A DNA stretch of 64,000 nt from an uncultured Pelagibacteraceae bacterium (GCA_902579925.1 CACHIS010000002.1:1-64000), one strand, 5' to 3'; numbered from the stretch's first letter, positions 28,218 through 38,566 are shown. The notes: generated by a model from the letters alone, not told the origin. A program made the numbers and translations.

Positions 28218-29498
28218 TTAGACAGCCCTAATTGTTGGCAGACAGTAAAAATCAGCTGTATCTATCTTAGAAGAATATTGTCTTCTCATATTCCATTTTT
28301 TATGAACGCCTGCACTTGCAAGACTTAGTGTAGATCTTCCATATCTATAGTTGGTATTGTCAATTGATTGCATTAAAGTTTTTATTTTTTCGTCTTTTTC
28401 CGATGAAAATAAATTTTTTCTTCCATCATCATTACGCAATCCTGTAAGCATAACCCCTGCTTTCTGGTAACGATAACCATTCTTAAAGATACTTTCTAAA
28501 ATTGAAACTGCAGTTTTAACAGTTTCAATACTATTATTTGTTGCAATAGGAAAATCAATCGTCTTTGCATTTGAATAATAACCATAGTCTCTTTGAAAAG
28601 GACTAGTTCTGACAAAAACTGTAATTGCTTTTGCAACTAAAGACTCTGATCTAATTTTCTCAGATGCATTTAAACAATAGTTTGCAACCGCTTCTTTTAA
28701 TTCTTGAAATTTTTCAATTCTTTTTCCAAATGATCTTGAAACTACACAGCTCTTTCTTTTCGTTTGTGTTGTCTCTAAACCAATACATGGCACTCCCCTA
28801 AGTTCCATTGCAGTCCTAGAACTTAAAACATTGGAACATTTTTTGATCCATGTATTTGATTTATTTTTAAGTTGTTTTGCATTATAAATTCCGTTTTTTT
28901 GATAAAACTTCGTAAGCTGTCTGCCAACACCCCACACATCGTTGATTTCAATTTTTTCTAAAATAGGATCTAAGTTTTCAATACCAATTAAACTGGTAAC
29001 ACCTGATTGTTTTTTCTTCGCAATATGATTTGCAACTTTGCTTAAAGTCTTAGTTTTAGCAATTCCAATACTAGTTGGAATACCTGTCCATTGTAAAACT
29101 GTTTCCCTAATTTCTCTCCCAACTTTTTCAACATCAGAGTCTGGAAAGTTAGATAAATCTATAAATGCTTCATCAATTGAGTAAACTTCTATTTCAGTAT
29201 TAAATCTTTTAAGTGTTCTCATTACCCTTCTAGATAAATCTCCATATAAAGAATAGTTTGATGAAAAAACTTCAACTTTATTTTTAACAATAATATCTTT
29301 TGCTTTAAAATAAGGTTCACCCATTTTAATTCCTAAAGCTTTTGCTTCATTGGATCTAGAAATTATACAACCATCATTATTTGATAAAACAACCACAGGT
29401 TTTTTTCTTATTCTCGGATTGAATAATCTTTCACATGAAACGTAAAAAGAATTACAATCAACTAAGCCTATTTTTTTAGTACGTAGAATGGATGACAT
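28218..29498 (-). CDS. umuC: DNA polymerase V catalytic subunit (UmuC)
   Basis: Y-family translesion polymerase. The 426 residues begin with GLVDCNSFYVSCERLF and VVVLSNNDGCIISRS, and the palm has SIDEAFIDL with the catalytic Asp-Glu. A helix-hairpin-helix-like stretch (DVWGVGRQLTKF), the little finger, and a C-terminal domain ending with ASAGVHKKWNMRR match full-length UmuC. It overlaps umuD by 23 bases. No frameshift or truncation is seen, so it should be functional. Confidence 0.95.
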   Translation of the reverse strand: MSSILRTKKIGLVDCNSFYVSCERLFNPRIRKKPVVVLSNNDGCIISRSNEAKALGIKMGEPYFKAKDIIVKNKVEVFSSNYSLYGDLSRRVMRTLKRFNTEIEVYSIDEAFIDLSNFPDSDVEKVGREIRETVLQWTGIPTSIGIAKTKTLSKVANHIAKKKQSGVTSLIGIENLDPILEKIEINDVWGVGRQLTKFYQKNGIYNAKQLKNKSNTWIKKCSNVLSSRTAMELRGVPCIGLETTQTKRKSCVVSRSFGKRIEKFQELKEAVANYCLNASEKIRSESLVAKAITVFVRTSPFQRDYGYYSNAKTIDFPIATNNSIETVKTAVSILESIFKNGYRYQKAGVMLTGLRNDDGRKNLFSSEKDEKIKTLMQSIDNTNYRYGRSTLSLASAGVHKKWNMRRQYSSKIDTADFYCLPTIRAV

Positions 29499-29901
29499 AA
29501 GTCACAACCCCCCAGATAAAAACATCTTCTTCTTCGTTAATTAAAATTCTATTAGAAAAATCTTTAGACCCAGATGATAGAAATTTTTTATCTCTTTCTT
29601 GAACTAAAGTTTTAACCACAAGTTCATCATGAACATTTGCAATAACAGTTGAAAAGTTTTTTGGTTTTAAACTTTTATCGACAACTAATAAGTCTCCATC
29701 ATTAATTCCAACATCCACCATGGATTTTCCTTGAACTCTGATAATAAAAGTAGCTGGAACATTTTTGATTAAGTGCATGTTCAGATCGATGTCTTCTTCG
29801 ATATAATCAGTGGCAGGCGAGGGAAAACCGGCACCAGCTTTATGTAGATAATAGGGAATAGTTAGTTTCATGTTCTTGTTTTGTTCTAATTTATAGCCCA
29901 T
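29476..29901 (-). CDS. umuD: UmuD, self-cleaving polymerase V subunit
   Basis: A 141-residue LexA-like S24 peptidase. With the ATG at 29901 the numbering falls exactly on E. coli UmuD: cleavage site Ala24-Gly25 before FPSPATDY, nucleophile Ser60 in GKSMVD, and Lys97 in LVVKTL. That agreement supports this start over the internal Met11. RecA filaments would trigger cleavage to UmuD', which joins UmuC. It heads the umuDC operon. Its upstream region carries direct repeats and an inverted repeat that may be a damage-response operator. Confidence 0.94.
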   Translation of the reverse strand: MGYKLEQNKNMKLTIPYYLHKAGAGFPSPATDYIEEDIDLNMHLIKNVPATFIIRVQGKSMVDVGINDGDLLVVDKSLKPKNFSTVIANVHDELVVKTLVQERDKKFLSSGSKDFSNRILINEEEDVFIWGVVTYVIHSTY

Positions 29902-29903
29902 TT

Positions 29904-29928
29904 ATACAATGCACGCAAGAGGTTGTAT
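29904..29928. promoter_or_regulatory. Inverted repeat next to the umuD start
   Basis: ATACAA (29904-29909) and TTGTAT (29923-29928) are perfect complements 13 bases apart, immediately upstream of the umuD start codon. The spacing suits a dimeric repressor binding on one face of the helix. It could also be chance in A+T-rich DNA. Confidence 0.3.
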
Positions 29929-29942
29929 TTTGAGTCCGTAAT

Positions 29943-29977
29943 TGAATCAAAAGTGAATCAAAACGTGAACATCAAAA
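29943..29977. promoter_or_regulatory. Triple direct repeat upstream of umuDC, possible SOS operator
   Basis: TGAATCAAAA occurs at 29943-29952 and again at 29954-29963, and a third related copy, TGAACATCAAAA, is at 29966-29977. The first two copies give GAAT-N7-GAAT, one base per half away from the alphaproteobacterial LexA box GAAC-N7-GAAC. The 14-mer at 29959-29972 matches 12 of 14 bases with a site before recA (32662-32675). No lexA gene is in this window. Confidence 0.45.
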
Positions 29978-30031
29978 CTATATTTTGTATGCTTGTGGAT
30001 AACTTCAACCAAGGATAGTTTAAATTATCAG

Positions 30032-30394
30032 ATGAAAAAATTAATTTGTCATTGTGGAGCTGTTGAAGCAGAAATAAAATTAGACGGAGATTTAGCTAAA
30101 GTAATAAAATGTAATTGTTCTATTTGTAAAAGAAAAGGAGCAATCATGTCGATGGTAAAAAATGAAGATTTTAAAATTACCAAAGGAGAAGACAAATTAA
30201 AACTTTATCAATTTCATTCAAAAGTTGCCAAACATTACTTTTGCTCTGATTGTGGAATTTATACTCATCACAACCCGAGAATAAATCCAGCGATGACAGG
30301 ATTTAATGTTGGGTGTATTGATGAAATAAATACTTTTGATATGAAAGAAGTCCCTGTAAACGATGGTCAAAATCATCCTTTAGATAAAAAATAA
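30032..30394 (+). CDS. GFA-family (CENP-V/Gfa-like) zinc protein
   Basis: A 120-residue beta-tent protein. It keeps seven cysteines in the family pattern: Cys6 and Cys8 (CHCG), Cys27, Cys29 and Cys32 (CNCSIC), and Cys71 and Cys74 (CSDCG). These bind two zinc ions in glutathione-dependent formaldehyde-activating enzyme relatives. The ATG at 30032 is preferred to an in-frame start 13 codons upstream because the conserved region begins immediately after it. Many GFA proteins have no proven activity. It is divergent from umuDC. Confidence 0.87.
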   Translation: MKKLICHCGAVEAEIKLDGDLAKVIKCNCSICKRKGAIMSMVKNEDFKITKGEDKLKLYQFHSKVAKHYFCSDCGIYTHHNPRINPAMTGFNVGCIDEINTFDMKEVPVNDGQNHPLDKK

Positions 30395-30399
30395 TTTTC

Positions 30400-31323
30400 A
30401 TGCAACAATTTAGTTTATGCTTTGTAAGAGTAAAAAAAGATTGTTTAAAATTCATTAAGTCTCAAGAAACAAAAGCTGATAAATTTAAGAATAAAGAAAG
30501 AATGATTAAGTCATTCTTAATTCCATTGTGTTTTTGGATTAATAAAAAAGCAAATAAAACAAGACCTTATTTTGTGGGTTTAGCAGGTGGTCAAGGAACC
30601 GGTAAAACTACGATCAGTTCTTTAATCAGAATTATTTTGACTAAATACTTTAAATTAAATGTTTTTAGGATTTCAATAGATGACTTTTATAAAACAAGAA
30701 AAGAGCGAATAAAATTATCAAAAAGAGTTCATCCTATGCTTTTAACAAGAGGAGTTCCTGGAACACATGATATAAATATGATGTTAAATTTCTTTAGAAA
30801 GTCAAAAAGTAATAAATTTAAAAGGTTAAAATTACCAACATTTAATAAAGCTACCGATGACAGGTTTAATAAAAAAAAATGGTATGATTTAAAAAAGAAA
30901 CCAGATGTAATCATTTTTGAGGGGTGGTGTGTTGGTGCAAAATCTGAGAAAAATACCACTTTAAATAAAGCAATAAATTCATTGGAAAGAGCAAAAGATC
31001 AAAAAAAAATTTGGAGAAAACATGTTAACCATCAACTAAAATCAAAGTACAAAAACTTATACTCACAATTAAATTGTTTAATTTATCTTAAGGCAAAAAA
31101 TTTTAGTTTATTACAAAAATGGAGATTAAAACAAGAGAGGAAACTTTGGGTGAAAAGTAAAGTGAAATCGAAAATAATGAGCAGGGGAGATGTATTAAAT
31201 TTTATGCAAACTTATCAAAGAATAACCCAAAACATGTTTAGAAATATGCCTAAGTATGCGTCAGTAATATTTAATTTAAATAGTAACCATCAAATTAAAT
31301 CTGCTGTATATAAAAAGAAATGA
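30400..31323 (+). CDS. P-loop kinase, D-glycerate 3-kinase (GLYK)-like
   Basis: A 307-residue kinase. The Walker A motif GGQGTGKT spans residues 63-70, SIDDFYKTRKER follows, and HPMLLTRGVPGTHD and IIFEGWCVGA are diagnostic of the plant GLYK/yeast Tda10 group. Plant GLYK phosphorylates D-glycerate at the end of photorespiration; here it could return glycerate from glycolate/glyoxylate metabolism to glycolysis. The substrate is inferred from family only. It is 5 bases after the GFA gene and overlaps the TolC-like gene by four bases. Confidence 0.78.
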   Translation: MQQFSLCFVRVKKDCLKFIKSQETKADKFKNKERMIKSFLIPLCFWINKKANKTRPYFVGLAGGQGTGKTTISSLIRIILTKYFKLNVFRISIDDFYKTRKERIKLSKRVHPMLLTRGVPGTHDINMMLNFFRKSKSNKFKRLKLPTFNKATDDRFNKKKWYDLKKKPDVIIFEGWCVGAKSEKNTTLNKAINSLERAKDQKKIWRKHVNHQLKSKYKNLYSQLNCLIYLKAKNFSLLQKWRLKQERKLWVKSKVKSKIMSRGDVLNFMQTYQRITQNMFRNMPKYASVIFNLNSNHQIKSAVYKKK

Positions 31324-32615
31324 CTAGAATTTTAATTATAATTACAAGCTTTATATTTTTAATTAGTAATACTAATGCAGAAACCTTTTCTGCAGCATTA
31401 AAAAAGGCTTATAATGACAATAATGAGTTAAATGCAGAAAGAGAAAGTCTAAATATTTCTGAACAAGAATTAAAAATTTCAATAAGTTCATATTTACCAT
31501 CAGTAACATTGAGTGGAAGTAAAAGCTCAGAGGATACCAATAAATTAACTAATCAAAATGGAACAGATGCAACAATTTCAGATGTAGATCCAACAGTGCA
31601 ATCATTAACAATTACACAAACATTAATCGATTTTGGAAGAGGGGCTGAATTAAGTAAAAGTAAAATTGGTATTGAACTAGCTAAAGCAAAGCTTTTAAAA
31701 AAAGAGCAAGAAATTCTATATAAATCAATTGAAGCCTATACGGGTTTAATCTCAGCTAACGAAAAACTTAAGATTAATAGATCGAATGTTGATTTATTAG
31801 ATCGTCAAGTTGAAACAGATAGAATTAGACTTGAAAGAGGTAATATATCTTTATCTGATGTTGCCCAGTCGGAGTCTTCTTTAGCTGGGGCACAAGCAAA
31901 ATTAATCCAAGCTGAAAATGATTTTTTAACTAGTAAGCTAAATTATGAAAATGTAATTGGCACTATTAATGATGCAGAGGCACTAGATAAATCATCTATC
32001 GTAATAGTTAATTTGCCCAATGAACTAAATTCTGCAATAGAGATATCAAAAAAAGGCAATCCAGATTTAATCATAGCTCAACTTGAATACGAACAATCAA
32101 AAAAAAATACCACCAGCGCAAAATCTGATTTAGCACCAACAGCTACATTATCTTTTGATAGATCAAAAACGGATGACCTAAGTTCTACCTTTGATGAAAA
32201 AGAACAAGATACTCTAAAAGCAACTGTGACGTGGCCATTTTTTTCTGGAGGTAAGAATTATGCAAATCTAAATAAAAATAAAAGTTTAGAGACACAAAAA
32301 AATCTTCTTTTAAATAACACGATTAAAAAAAACCAAACAGATGTTGCAAGCGCGTGGTCAAATTACCAATCTAATAAAAGTTTATTAAATTCAGTAAGAT
32401 CTCAAGTGAATGCTGCTGAAATTGCAAATGAAGGGATTGTAGCTGAATATAATAGTGGTTCAGACAGAACTACTTTAGAGGTTATTCAGTCTAACTCTCT
32501 ATTATTGAATGCTCAGATTTCTTTAGCTGATTCTGAAAGAAACTATATTCTTTCGCAGTTTAATCTTTTAAAATCTATCGGATTACTAAATAGCGAATAT
32601 CTTAAATTAAGATAA
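31320..32615 (+). CDS. tolC: TolC-family outer membrane efflux/secretion channel
   Basis: A 431-residue protein with a signal peptide of about 20 residues ending in NTNA, then two similar halves rich in long Lys/Asn/Glu helices, the coiled-coil tunnel of TolC. SQTLIDFGRGAELSKSK-like barrel strand segments (LTITQTLIDFG near residue 100, and ATVTWPFFSGG near 305) occur at matching places in the two halves. It would serve as the outer-membrane exit duct for efflux pumps or type I secretion; no partner pump is adjacent. It overlaps the upstream kinase as ATGA. Confidence 0.85.
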   Translation: MTRILIIITSFIFLISNTNAETFSAALKKAYNDNNELNAERESLNISEQELKISISSYLPSVTLSGSKSSEDTNKLTNQNGTDATISDVDPTVQSLTITQTLIDFGRGAELSKSKIGIELAKAKLLKKEQEILYKSIEAYTGLISANEKLKINRSNVDLLDRQVETDRIRLERGNISLSDVAQSESSLAGAQAKLIQAENDFLTSKLNYENVIGTINDAEALDKSSIVIVNLPNELNSAIEISKKGNPDLIIAQLEYEQSKKNTTSAKSDLAPTATLSFDRSKTDDLSSTFDEKEQDTLKATVTWPFFSGGKNYANLNKNKSLETQKNLLLNNTIKKNQTDVASAWSNYQSNKSLLNSVRSQVNAAEIANEGIVAEYNSGSDRTTLEVIQSNSLLLNAQISLADSERNYILSQFNLLKSIGLLNSEYLKLR

Positions 32616-32661
32616 TTATTACCTTTTTTAAGCTTAAATAAATAAATCTTGCCAATGAGAA

Positions 32662-32675
32662 CAAAATGTGTACAT
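32662..32675 (+). promoter_or_regulatory. recA upstream motif shared with umuDC
   Basis: A 14-mer reading CAAAA(T)GTG(T)ACAT lies 49 bases before the recA ATG. The umuDC site at 29959-29972 is identical except at the two bracketed positions, which are C and A there. One base upstream, GAACAAAATGTGTAC reads GAAC-N7-GTAC, one mismatch from the alphaproteobacterial LexA box. Confidence 0.45.
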
Positions 32676-32723
32676 TCATAAGCATGATTCGAGTGATAAA
32701 AATATTAAAAAAAGAGGCAAAAA

Positions 32724-33872
32724 ATGACTAAAAATAACTTAAAAGTAGTTAAATCTACTAAAAATCAAGAATTGGAAAATAAAGAAAAAAATAAAGCATT
32801 AGATGCTGCGATCAGCCAGATAACTGACAACTTCGGAAAAGGCTCAGTTATGAAGCTTGGTGAAAAAAGAGCTATGGATATCGAGTCGATATCTACAGGT
32901 TCTTTAAGTTTAGATTTGGCTTTAGGAATAGGTGGCTTACCAAAAGGAAGAATTGTTGAAGTTTATGGACCAGAGTCTTCTGGAAAAACAACATTAGCAT
33001 TACAAGTTGTTGCTGAAGCCCAAAAGGCTGGTGGCATTTGTGCATTCGTTGATGCTGAACATGCTTTGGACCCAGTTTATGCAAAAAAATTAGGAGTAAA
33101 CACTGAAGAGCTTTTGATTTCACAACCAGACGCTGGTGAGCAAGCTTTAGAAATAGCAGATACATTAGTAAAATCAGGCTCTATTTCGGTTATCGTAATC
33201 GACTCTGTTGCAGCTTTAACTCCAAGAGCTGAAATTGAAGGTGAGATGGGAGATCATCACGTTGGTCTTCAATCAAGATTAATGAGTCAGGCTTTAAGAA
33301 AGTTGACTGGTTCAATTTCAAATACCAACACTATGATGATTTTTATTAACCAAATCAGAATGAAAATAGGAGTTATGTTTGGAAGTCCTGAAACAACATC
33401 AGGTGGAAATGCGTTGAAGTTTTATTCATCTGTGAGAATGGACATTAGAAGAATTGGTGCCATCAAAGATAAAGATGAAATTATTGGTAACTCTACAAGA
33501 GTTAAAGTAGTTAAGAATAAAGTTGCACCACCATTTAAAGTTGTTGAGTTCGATTTAATGTATGGAAGAGGAATTAGTAAAATGGGTGAGTTAGTAGACC
33601 TAGGTGCTAAAGCTGACATCATTGAGAAATCAGGAGCATGGTATGCTTACAAAGGTGAGAAAATAGGACAAGGTAGAGAAAATGCTAAAGTCTATTTAGC
33701 TCAAAATCCACAAGTTGCTGCAGAGATAGAAATGGCAATTAGAGAAAAAGCAGGTGTGATTTCTAAAAAAATTGAGGGAAATCCATTAAGTCCTGAAAAA
33801 ATTGAAAAAGAGAAGAAAGTAGCTGAAAAAGAAGAGGCAGATAAAGAAGCTACTCCTCCTAAAAAGAACTAG
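32724..33872 (+). CDS. recA: RecA recombinase
   Basis: ATP-dependent strand-exchange protein and trigger of UmuD cleavage. The 382 residues include Walker [10 protein letters not shown] (82-90), the [12 protein letters not shown] Walker B strand, loop regions with [16 protein letters not shown] and [10 protein letters not shown], and the [15 protein letters not shown] segment. It is somewhat longer than E. coli RecA because of a roughly 22-residue N-terminal extension and a very charged Lys/Glu C-terminal tail. It is followed by a strong terminator. Confidence 0.98.
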   Translation: MTKNNLKVVKSTKNQELENKEKNKALDAAISQITDNFGKGSVMKLGEKRAMDIESISTGSLSLDLALGIGGLPKGRIVEVYGPESSGKTTLALQVVAEAQKAGGICAFVDAEHALDPVYAKKLGVNTEELLISQPDAGEQALEIADTLVKSGSISVIVIDSVAALTPRAEIEGEMGDHHVGLQSRLMSQALRKLTGSISNTNTMMIFINQIRMKIGVMFGSPETTSGGNALKFYSSVRMDIRRIGAIKDKDEIIGNSTRVKVVKNKVAPPFKVVEFDLMYGRGISKMGELVDLGAKADIIEKSGAWYAYKGEKIGQGRENAKVYLAQNPQVAAEIEMAIREKAGVISKKIEGNPLSPEKIEKEKKVAEKEEADKEATPPKKN

Positions 33873-33896
33873 AATTAAAGGTCATCTTTAAATTAT

Positions 33897-33921
33897 AAAG
33901 GCGCTTATTATAAGCGCCTTT
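33897..33921 (+). terminator. Rho-independent terminator after recA
   Basis: A perfect 11-pair hairpin (33897-33907 with 33911-33921) and a three-base loop, ending in TTT followed by C and T bases, lies 24 bases after the recA stop. It separates recA from alaS. The T tract is short, so termination may be partial. Confidence 0.8.
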
Positions 33922-33971
33922 CCCCCTTATCGTTATCTAGACATAGAACAAAAAAGCTGTATTTTAAAAAT

Positions 33972-36638
33972 ATGGCAGACAAATCGTTAAATCAGATAAG
34001 AAGTACATTTCTTAAATACTTCGAAAAAAACGATCATAAAATTGTCGAGTCTAGTAATCTAGTGCCAAATAATGATCCAACCTTAATGTTTGCTAATTCA
34101 GGTATGGTTCAGTTTAAAAATGTATTTACTGGTTTAGAAAAAAGAGATTATCAAAGGGCGACCACCTCACAAAAGTGTGTAAGAGCAGGAGGTAAGCATA
34201 ATGATTTAGAAAATGTTGGTTACACACCAAGACACCATACTTTTTTTGAAATGTTGGGAAATTTTTCTTTTGGAGATTATTTTAAAGAAAGAGGTATTGA
34301 ACTCGCATGGAATTTAATCACTAAAGATTTTGGTTTAGATAAAAACAGAATTTATGTAACCGTTTTTCATGAGGATGATGAAGCTTTCAATTTTTGGAAG
34401 AAAATAGCGGGTTTTAGTGATGATAGAATAATTAGAATTTCAACATCAGATAACTTTTGGTCAATGGGGGAGACAGGACCTTGTGGTCCTTGCTCAGAAA
34501 TATTCTATGATCATGGTGATCATTTAAAAGGTGGATTACCAGGTACTAAAGATCAAGATGGAGATCGTTTTATTGAAATTTGGAATCTAGTTTTCATGCA
34601 GTATGAGCAAGTCTCAAAAGATAAAAGAATAGATTTACCAAAACCATCTGTTGATACAGGAATGGGATTAGAGAGAATTGCAGCTCTTTTACAAGGCACA
34701 CATGATAATTATCAAACGGATCACTTTAAGAAACTAATAAGCTCAATATCTGAGGTAACTAAAGTCAAACAAGAAGATAAGAATATATCTAGTTTTAGAG
34801 TAATTGCCGATCACTTAAGAGCAAGCTCATTTCTTTTAGCTGAAGGTGTTTTACCTTCAAATGAAGGCCGCGGATATGTTCTTAGAAGAATTATGAGAAG
34901 GGGAATGAGACATTCTCATTTGTTAGGATCTAAAGAACCAATCTTTTATAAAATTTTCGACACTTTAAAAAAAGAGATGTTAGGAAATTATCCAGAGCTT
35001 GAGCGGTCTCAATCTTTAATTAAAGAAACCTTGAGGATGGAAGAAGAAAAATTTTTAGTTTTACTTGATAGAGGTATTAAAATTTTAAATGATGAAATTG
35101 CGAAAATAGATAAAGTTTTACCCGGCGATGTAGCATTCAAATTATATGATACCTATGGTTTTCCATTAGATCTTACAGAAGACATCCTAAAGAATAAATC
35201 ATTGAAAGTTGATCATAAGAAATTTAATGAATTGATGAAAAAAAGCAAAGAACTTGCAAAAAAGAATTGGAAAGGTTCTGGAGATAGTTCTGAGGAAGCA
35301 ATATGGTTTTCAATTAAAGATAAAGCTGGTCCGACAGAATTTTTAGGATACGAGTCTAATCAGTCTGAAGGTATCGTATTAAATTTAATTAAAGATAATA
35401 AAGAAGTAAAATCTTTATCTGGTGGTGAAGAGGGGATGATCATTACTAATCAAACTCCTTTTTACGGTGAGTCAGGAGGACAAATTGGAGACAAAGGAAC
35501 AATTGTCTCTGGTAATTCTATTTTTGAAGTTGAGGATACACAAAAAAAACTTGGAGACTTATTTGTTCATTATGGATCTTTGAAGACTGGAGAAATAAAA
35601 ATTAACGACGTAATTGAAATGAAAATAGATGTTGAAAGAAGAGATAACTTAAAGGCTTATCATTCTGCAACTCACTTACTCCACGAGTCATTAAGAAGAA
35701 CCTTGGGTAAACATGTTATGCAAAAAGGATCACTAGTTGCTCCAGATCGATTGAGATTTGACTTTAGTCATATGAAACCAATTACCAATGAAGAGTTGGA
35801 GACTATTGATAAGTTGGTTAATGAATATGTCTCAAATAGTTCTGAAGTAACTACAAGAATTATGACACCAAAGGCTGCTATCGAAAAAGGCGCACTAGCT
35901 TTCTTTGGAGAAAAATATGGAGACGAAGTTCGAGTGGTATCTATGGGTAAGGAAAAAGAGGCATATTTTTCAACGGAGTTGTGTGGAGGAACACATGTTA
36001 AAAATACTGGTGATATTGGAAAATTTAAAACCGTAAGCCAATCATCTATTGCTGCGGGTGTGAGAAGAGTTGAAGCGCTAAGAGATAAACAACTTGAGGA
36101 TTTTATTAGGAATAAAGAAAAGTTATCAACTTTATCTACTCAAAGAGATGAAGAAACTATTAAAGGCCTATCATCGCAAATTATAAAACTTGGAGGGAAA
36201 CCAAATGTTGATAACGATGATTTAAAAGAAATCATAAAAAATCTTTCAAGACAACTTGAACAACTCAATGTTAGTTCAGTTCTTCAGGATAAAACAAAAA
36301 ATATTATTAAAGATGATAAGATAAAAAATATAAAAGTTAGATTTCAAAAAGTGCAAGATTTACCTCCAAAAGATTTAAGAAAATTAGTTGATAATGGTAA
36401 AAAAGAGTTGGGTGACGGTATTGTAATTGTTTTCGCGAGCAGTGAAGACAAAGTTGGGCTTGCAGTTGGTATTACAGATAAATTGGTCGATAAATATGAT
36501 GCTGTAAAATTTGCAAAATTAGGATCAGAAACAATTGGTGGGAAAGGTGGTGGTGGTAGAAAAGATTTTGCTCAAGCAGGGGGTCAAGATAAGAGCAAAA
36601 TTGATGAAGCTTTTGAAAAAATTAAGTCCTTAATTTAG
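33972..36638 (+). CDS. alaS: Alanyl-tRNA synthetase
   Basis: Charges tRNA-Ala. The 888 residues contain the class II catalytic domain ([45 protein letters not shown]), the editing domain with [11 protein letters not shown] and CGGTHV zinc ligands, and a C-terminal domain with the Gly-rich [16 protein letters not shown] near the end. Complete and of the usual length. It starts 50 bases after the recA terminator and its last 9 bases overlap the convergent icd gene. Confidence 0.98.
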   Translation: MADKSLNQIRSTFLKYFEKNDHKIVESSNLVPNNDPTLMFANSGMVQFKNVFTGLEKRDYQRATTSQKCVRAGGKHNDLENVGYTPRHHTFFEMLGNFSFGDYFKERGIELAWNLITKDFGLDKNRIYVTVFHEDDEAFNFWKKIAGFSDDRIIRISTSDNFWSMGETGPCGPCSEIFYDHGDHLKGGLPGTKDQDGDRFIEIWNLVFMQYEQVSKDKRIDLPKPSVDTGMGLERIAALLQGTHDNYQTDHFKKLISSISEVTKVKQEDKNISSFRVIADHLRASSFLLAEGVLPSNEGRGYVLRRIMRRGMRHSHLLGSKEPIFYKIFDTLKKEMLGNYPELERSQSLIKETLRMEEEKFLVLLDRGIKILNDEIAKIDKVLPGDVAFKLYDTYGFPLDLTEDILKNKSLKVDHKKFNELMKKSKELAKKNWKGSGDSSEEAIWFSIKDKAGPTEFLGYESNQSEGIVLNLIKDNKEVKSLSGGEEGMIITNQTPFYGESGGQIGDKGTIVSGNSIFEVEDTQKKLGDLFVHYGSLKTGEIKINDVIEMKIDVERRDNLKAYHSATHLLHESLRRTLGKHVMQKGSLVAPDRLRFDFSHMKPITNEELETIDKLVNEYVSNSSEVTTRIMTPKAAIEKGALAFFGEKYGDEVRVVSMGKEKEAYFSTELCGGTHVKNTGDIGKFKTVSQSSIAAGVRRVEALRDKQLEDFIRNKEKLSTLSTQRDEETIKGLSSQIIKLGGKPNVDNDDLKEIIKNLSRQLEQLNVSSVLQDKTKNIIKDDKIKNIKVRFQKVQDLPPKDLRKLVDNGKKELGDGIVIVFASSEDKVGLAVGITDKLVDKYDAVKFAKLGSETIGGKGGGGRKDFAQAGGQDKSKIDEAFEKIKSLI

Positions 36639-37844
36639 TTTCTTTTTTAAATTTTTATCAATTTCATCCAGAAATTGATTTGTCGTTAAATACTTGCTTG
36701 ATGGTCCAATTAATATAGCTAGATCTTTGGTCATTGAGCCACTTTCAACACAACCAATACAAACTTGTTCAATGGTATTTGCAAACTTAATAAGTTCGTT
36801 ATTTCCATCTAATTTACCTCGATGCGCTAGGCCTCTCGTCCAAGCAAAAATTGATGCTATAGGATTGGTTGAAGTCTCTTTTCCTTGTTGATGCATTCTA
36901 TAATGTCTTGTAACAGTCCCGTGTGCAGCTTCGGCCTCCATTATTTTACCATCAGGAGTTAAAAGTGTACTTGTCATTAAACCTAATGATCCATAGCCTT
37001 GAGCCATGGTATCAGATTGAACATCGCCATCATAATTTTTACATGCCCAAATATATTTACCACTCCATTTCATTGCACAAGCCACCATGTCATCAATTAA
37101 TCTATGCTCATAAGTTATTTTTTCTTTTTCAAACTTATCTTTGAATTCTTTGTTAAACACTGCCTCAAATATGTCTTTAAATCTTCCATCGTATTTTTTA
37201 AGAATAGTATTTTTTGTTGAAAGATAAACTGGCCATTTTTTTATTAATCCATAGTTAAAACAAGACCTTGCAAAATCTTCGATTGATTTATCTAAGTTAT
37301 ACATAGAAAGTGCAACTCCTGGCCCAGTAAAATTAAATACCTCATATTTAATTTCATCCTTACCATCTTCAGATGTCCATTTAACCTCCATCTTACCTTT
37401 GCCCGGAACTTTAAAATCAGTTGCTCTGTATTGATCTCCAAAAGCATGTCTACCAATTACTACTGGATCCGACCATGAAGGTACTAATTTTGGAATATTA
37501 GAACAAATAATTGGCTCTCTAAAAACAGTTCCACCAATAATATTTCTTATTGTTCCATTCGGTGACCTCCACATTTTTTTTAAATTAAATTCATCAACTC
37601 GTGCTTCATCAGGTGTAATTGTTGCACATTTAATACCTACACCAATTTTTTTAATTGCATTAGCAGAATCAATTGTAATCTGGTCATCAGTATCATCTCT
37701 ACTTTTCATGCCTAAATCGAAGTACTCAATACCGATATCAAGATAAGGGAGGATTAATTTTTTTTTGATAAATTCCCAGATTATTCTGGTCATTTCATCA
37801 CCATCTAACTCTACTATGGGGTTTTTTACAGTAATTTTGCTCAC
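36630..37844 (-). CDS. icd: NADP-dependent isocitrate dehydrogenase
   Basis: Oxidatively decarboxylates isocitrate to 2-oxoglutarate. The 404 residues are of the homodimeric eukaryote-like type found in alphaproteobacteria, not the E. coli type. Motifs include [24 protein letters not shown], the Asp-rich metal site in [10 protein letters not shown], and [18 protein letters not shown] followed by [12 protein letters not shown]. It stands alone on the minus strand, overlapping alaS by 9 bases at its end and divergent from psd. Confidence 0.97.
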   Translation of the reverse strand: MSKITVKNPIVELDGDEMTRIIWEFIKKKLILPYLDIGIEYFDLGMKSRDDTDDQITIDSANAIKKIGVGIKCATITPDEARVDEFNLKKMWRSPNGTIRNIIGGTVFREPIICSNIPKLVPSWSDPVVIGRHAFGDQYRATDFKVPGKGKMEVKWTSEDGKDEIKYEVFNFTGPGVALSMYNLDKSIEDFARSCFNYGLIKKWPVYLSTKNTILKKYDGRFKDIFEAVFNKEFKDKFEKEKITYEHRLIDDMVACAMKWSGKYIWACKNYDGDVQSDTMAQGYGSLGLMTSTLLTPDGKIMEAEAAHGTVTRHYRMHQQGKETSTNPIASIFAWTRGLAHRGKLDGNNELIKFANTIEQVCIGCVESGSMTKDLAILIGPSSKYLTTNQFLDEIDKNLKKKLN

Positions 37845-37917
37845 TTTAATTATATCTTAATAATTGAATTTCGTAATTTTATATACATATTAATGACAAA
37901 TTATCAAATAGAAGAAC

Positions 37918-38565
37918 ATGTTTAGTAAAATATTTCCAAAAATTCACGCTGAGGGATACAAGTTCCTGGTTATTGCAGGAATTATTACAATTGTACTTTA
38001 TACTTTAAGTAATTTTTTGGGTTTAATCGGTTTAGTTTTAACAATTTGGGTTTATTATTTTTTTAGAGATCCTGAAAGAATAATAATTGAGGACGATGAT
38101 TATTTAGTTAGCCCCGCTGATGGTGAGATTTTAAAAGTTGAGGAAGTTGACGGTCCAAAAGAATTAGGTTTAGAAAACAAAAAATTTAATAAAATTAGTG
38201 TATTTATGAATGTCTTTGATTGCCATGTTAACAGAACTCCATGTGCTGGAAAAATTGAGGAAATTTTATATAAGCCTGGAAAATTTTTTAATGCGTCACT
38301 AGACAAAGCGAGTGAAGATAATGAGAGGAACTATTTTAAGATAAAAGATACTAATGGTAATGACGTTATTGTAGTTCAAATTGCGGGGCTTGTTGCAAGA
38401 AGAATAGTTTGTGAGTCCAATAAAGATCAAGAGTTAAAACAGGGTGATAGAATTGGAATGATTAGATTTGGAAGTAGGGCAGATGTATATTACGAAAATT
38501 ACCAACCATTGGTGAAAGTAGGTCAGAAAGCCATTTCAGGTGAAACTTTGTTAGCTAAAAAATAA
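37918..38565 (+). CDS. psd: Phosphatidylserine decarboxylase proenzyme
   Basis: Makes phosphatidylethanolamine from phosphatidylserine. The 215 residues have two hydrophobic N-terminal segments, then the conserved SPADGEI and NVFDCHVNR motifs. The self-cleavage site is the Gly-Ser in IRFGSRADVY near residue 190, whose Ser becomes the pyruvoyl group. This is the short Psd type found in alphaproteobacteria. pssA follows after one base, so the two successive steps are co-expressed. The ATG lies 73 bases from the divergent icd start. Confidence 0.95.
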   Translation: MFSKIFPKIHAEGYKFLVIAGIITIVLYTLSNFLGLIGLVLTIWVYYFFRDPERIIIEDDDYLVSPADGEILKVEEVDGPKELGLENKKFNKISVFMNVFDCHVNRTPCAGKIEEILYKPGKFFNASLDKASEDNERNYFKIKDTNGNDVIVVQIAGLVARRIVCESNKDQELKQGDRIGMIRFGSRADVYYENYQPLVKVGQKAISGETLLAKK

Positions 38566-38566
38566 A

